DNA of 7,562 bases, from positions 1 to 7,562 of the forward strand of contig JAITOJ010000075.1 of assembly GCA_031290005.1 (NCBI GenBank), given 5' to 3'. Positions 5,901 to 7,562 of the stretch are shown in pieces. A program made the translations under genes and the position numbers. The notes beneath the pieces are model-generated. The model did no database searches. It worked only from the letters and a program-made list of their open reading frames with translations, and was not told the origin of the DNA. Origin of the DNA: Treponema sp. (lineage in GTDB: Bacteria > Spirochaetota > Spirochaetia > Treponematales > Treponemataceae). The stretch's first letter is position 1. Each line of letters opens with the position of its first letter.

Positions 5901-7562
5901 ATCCGGCGGAACAATAATGATAAAAACATATTCCTTTTTACCGCCACGCCCCTCACCAATTCTCCGCTGGAATATTATAATATGCTTCTCTATATCGCCC
6001 CGGAAGAATTAGACAAGTTCGGCACTTTCACCATCGACAGCTTCATTAAAAACTTCGCCGACGTCCGCGAGGATTATAAATACGACTGGAAAACCCAAAG
6101 CGTCAGAACCGGCAAAGTGCTCAAAGGGTTCAGCAATCTGGAAACTTTGCAAAACCTGTTTTTTAAATATGTTGATTTACAGAACGACCCCAAATCAATC
6201 AATATCGAAAAACCGGAGCCGGAAAACGTTCCCCACGCCATGCCGGTCAACGGCGCCCAGCTTGCAGCTATCCAGGATATTTCAGGCGAACTCGAGGACT
6301 ATATGGAACAGCCAAAGGACTTCCCCGGCCAGAATTTCCTTACTTTTTACAGCCGGCTCCGCACCGCTTCCCTCGACCTCGAATTATACGACCCGGCTCT
6401 TTATAAAGATTGGGCAAACCCCAAACTGGCTGAACTTGCCGAAACTACGTTTGACATTTTCGCTTCCACAAAAGCCGCCCAGATTATCTTCTGCGACCGG
6501 ATCCTCTCCGGCGATAAATCATTCAATCTACACGATAAAATTAAAAAGGAGCTTGTTAAAGCAGGGTTCGCCACGGATACAATCGCCGTCATAAACGGGT
6601 TTACTAAATCAGGAAGCCTGAAGTCAGACCAGCAGATTGACCGCGACACCTCCGCAATCGTTGAGGAGTTTAACAGGGGAAAGTATAAAATCCTTATCGG
6701 TTCCACCCAATGTATGGGCGAGGGCCTCAACCTCCAGAAAAATACCGCGGCGGTTCATCATTTTGACATCCCATACCGCCCATCGGATTTTATCCAGCGG
6801 AACGGCAGGGCCGACCGCCAGGATAATAAACAGGGCAAAGTGTCCCTCCATACCTATCTTTCCGCCGGAACCTGCGACAACTACTCCGTGGGCCTCGTGC
6901 AGGGAAAAGCCAACTGGATTGACCAAATCCTCAAGACCAAAACCAACGTATTTACCAACGTCAATAACGGCGACAATATCGACATTGAAAAACTTCAAAT
7001 CGCCCTGACCGCCGAATTCGGCGACAAAGGCAAAGCACAGGAATTGGAAGCCGAGTATAACCGGAAAAAAGAGGAAAAAATACGGGAGGCGCAGTTAAAA
7101 GCCCTGAAAGACGATACCGCATCCATTATTTTTATGCGGAACGCCAAACTTGATTTTACGGGCAATACCAATACCGTTTCCTATAAAGCCCGCGAAGAAC
7201 GCATCAAGGCGCTGGAACGCAAAATAATCGCCAACCCCCTCAATTCCGACAGCGCATATACCAAACAGGAAATTATCGGCGCCGCCGAAAAAATGCTCTA
7301 TTTTAAAGACTCGGACACCATAGTAAGGACAGGCGACTTGTTCATATTCAATAATAAACAGCATGAAGTGCTGGACTTCAATACCAAGAAAAAGGAAATA
7401 ATTATTACCTCTTTAAGAAACGATCTGACGGAACACGAAAGCAAAACAAAGGTTGTGTACACCCTTTCAAAACACGGCACAGATTTTATCCATAACCCTG
7501 ACGCCAAAACCAAAGAACATTTTATGCTCTTGCATACAAAAGAGTTTTACCGTATCGGAGAC
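2910..7562 (+). CDS. Giant N6-adenine methyltransferase-SNF2/DEAH helicase, DarB-like (3' end outside window)
   Basis: One frame is open from ATG 2910 to the window end: at least 1551 residues without a stop. The nearest in-frame upstream stop is at 2862-2864, with no other start between. Methyltransferase part: QYSGFGGI (91-98), YYTSPP (110-115), SAM motif I EPSCGTG (138-144), catalytic motif NAPFG (184-188, an N-x-P-F variant), then an RNLDRYFIQRSIDTLKPGG segment. A long linker includes SGNV (586-589) and HWIP (622-625), typical of this family. Helicase part: Walker A GTGFGKT (805-811), DEAH (960-963), TATPLTNS (1011-1018), QIIFCD (1191-1196), GSTQCMGEGLNLQ (1264-1276) and QRNGRADRQ (1296-1304), then a charged coiled-coil-like stretch near 1376-1402. 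P1 DarB and giant conjugative-element proteins share this order and DarB guards DNA against type I restriction. Odd point: motifs I and IV are unusually close. Confidence 0.88.
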   Translation, partial: MKYRQPALDLTPQLDFDFSAPESHRKPEQSQPISNTVSFPDTAEKPFGSWTGYNERLSPLRREEINNAVIEKLAEIGGRRVTAEEREDLKQYSGFGGIAAHNERGVLYDYYTSPPIARMTWELLNKIEAIKPGDAVLEPSCGTGVFFETAQAAQAIHPGVSVTQESFEQFNLHNTERFDYIIGNAPFGDRTADLARLDLPDERNLDRYFIQRSIDTLKPGGAMALIVHAGVLTNTSNTAWRLEISKKAQFMGAVQLNNHSFSHAATQIQPVILFFKKHPHENFTHIPNQDFASSPLYNAEWVNGGYLDTRGQHIMGELRKGEGQWGSDLITGDITRETIARTLENWKHETPYTAEQYKTAEKEAGRFITAPEDKIGGRMSLTEEESGQVREKYLKTGQLKIVQSNGQFAIYVLGDYYSWELRSKDGNLAKKLQSVLDISSDVKELRKTMRASWHGAPAIGILQDAVKAKIELFEKTFGGPAPQDKDIKRFLRHNPAVTIYDGFARSGSAILNTGNLYSASGEYINGHNEAVQAIRYLNENLILTTKENIEKYFPGNGGELLHEFERNPDVFYGPDRSWELREDFISGNVYQKIDSLAALKESRTDEAHKIQYGIDELKKAVHWIPIEQADFSGQSAWIPANIIGDWITSEDGLHKAFLIPREAQLAKNNTGKWGVRYITGCRKFNRETRESDLMPAGEWYKVNAPVIYYLNGEKQRNRTDTEAENAHFTESFKSYIANHPDYREQLETAFNRLFNSEIKAPTKTYPVYIEGWNDDINRRGKILKGHQWQSFHHLYREGKGISALGTGFGKTLTGIALAAILQQEGRAARLFFQVPNNKVKDWAAEFHDVLPNKIIRYIDPERKGYGSRENRYKWYQEIANSKFDILIMGESSASEISLNTENDRLISDEVISKYVAEKAGEESSRYGEEVRLAAEYKLQNGKSNKTITFEDFGCSALFVDEAHNYKNLFTSSTAREIGLNDGRRSDRALSLFKKCEYIRRNNNDKNIFLFTATPLTNSPLEYYNMLLYIAPEELDKFGTFTIDSFIKNFADVREDYKYDWKTQSVRTGKVLKGFSNLETLQNLFFKYVDLQNDPKSINIEKPEPENVPHAMPVNGAQLAAIQDISGELEDYMEQPKDFPGQNFLTFYSRLRTASLDLELYDPALYKDWANPKLAELAETTFDIFASTKAAQIIFCDRILSGDKSFNLHDKIKKELVKAGFATDTIAVINGFTKSGSLKSDQQIDRDTSAIVEEFNRGKYKILIGSTQCMGEGLNLQKNTAAVHHFDIPYRPSDFIQRNGRADRQDNKQGKVSLHTYLSAGTCDNYSVGLVQGKANWIDQILKTKTNVFTNVNNGDNIDIEKLQIALTAEFGDKGKAQELEAEYNRKKEEKIREAQLKALKDDTASIIFMRNAKLDFTGNTNTVSYKAREERIKALERKIIANPLNSDSAYTKQEIIGAAEKMLYFKDSDTIVRTGDLFIFNNKQHEVLDFNTKKKEIIITSLRNDLTEHESKTKVVYTLSKHGTDFIHNPDAKTKEHFMLLHTKEFYRIGD
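3357..3374 (+). repeat. 9-bp perfect tandem repeat in the methyltransferase domain
   Basis: GCACAGGCG occurs twice in direct tandem (3357-3365, 3366-3374) and encodes A-Q-A-A-Q-A at residues 150-155, between SAM motif I and the catalytic motif. It sits where relatives carry the hydrophobic strand and acidic residue (motif II) that contact the SAM ribose. It may mark a past deletion or slippage event. Confidence 0.6.

Noticed and set aside
2910..7562. Type ISP restriction enzyme, BREX or DISARM methylase-helicase
   Set aside because: Type ISP enzymes place a nuclease and helicase before the methylase, whereas here the methylase is first with no visible nuclease motif. No BREX or DISARM partner genes are present. 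The fused methylase-SNF2 order fits DarB-like mobile-element proteins better.

Overview
The window looks like accessory DNA of a bacterium, probably part of an integrated conjugative or plasmid-like element. It has Shine-Dalgarno sites, sigma70-type promoters, tightly packed genes with ATGA overlaps, and moderately GC-balanced coding DNA broken by AT-rich patches. The left end carries the tail of an Rpn/transposase-like nuclease with GEAR repeats. Such genes are very numerous in spirochaetes such as Treponema, which is my best but weak guess at the host. Nothing here fixes the taxon.

Layout. Positions 1-237 hold the 3' end of the Rpn-family gene. Positions 238-410 are intergenic, with only small unassigned direct repeats. 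Positions 411-884 (minus strand) encode an unrecognised 157-aa protein, whose promoter places the transcript start on its ATG, so it looks leaderless. Back to back with that promoter is a strong rightward one (930-959), with a dyad across both -35 boxes and a 13-nt inverted repeat on the predicted rightward start site.

The rightward operon has four members. First (1011-2050) is an ArdC-N-like gene of about 295-309 codons, broken by a 107-bp non-coding insertion with 18-bp terminal inverted repeats and a 3-bp target duplication. Removing the insertion and one duplicate restores one continuous reading frame. Second (2066-2818) is an intact 250-aa ArdC-N-like protein, probably a diverged paralogue. 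Third (2815-2913) is a 32-codon ORF overlapping both neighbours by ATGA. Fourth (2910 to the window end) is a giant protein of at least 1551 residues, with an N-terminal N6-adenine methyltransferase domain, a long linker and an SNF2/DEAH helicase. This is the architecture of P1 DarB-like proteins and of the large methylase-helicases of conjugative elements.

Working model (inference): ArdC-type proteins and DarB-type methylase-helicases are both known from mobile elements, where members protect incoming DNA from host restriction. Their grouping in one operon suggests an anti-restriction or DNA-entry module. One ArdC-like gene has been knocked out by the miniature transposon, and the methyltransferase appears to lack the usual segment carrying the SAM-ribose-binding acidic residue, so parts of the module may be decaying or repurposed.
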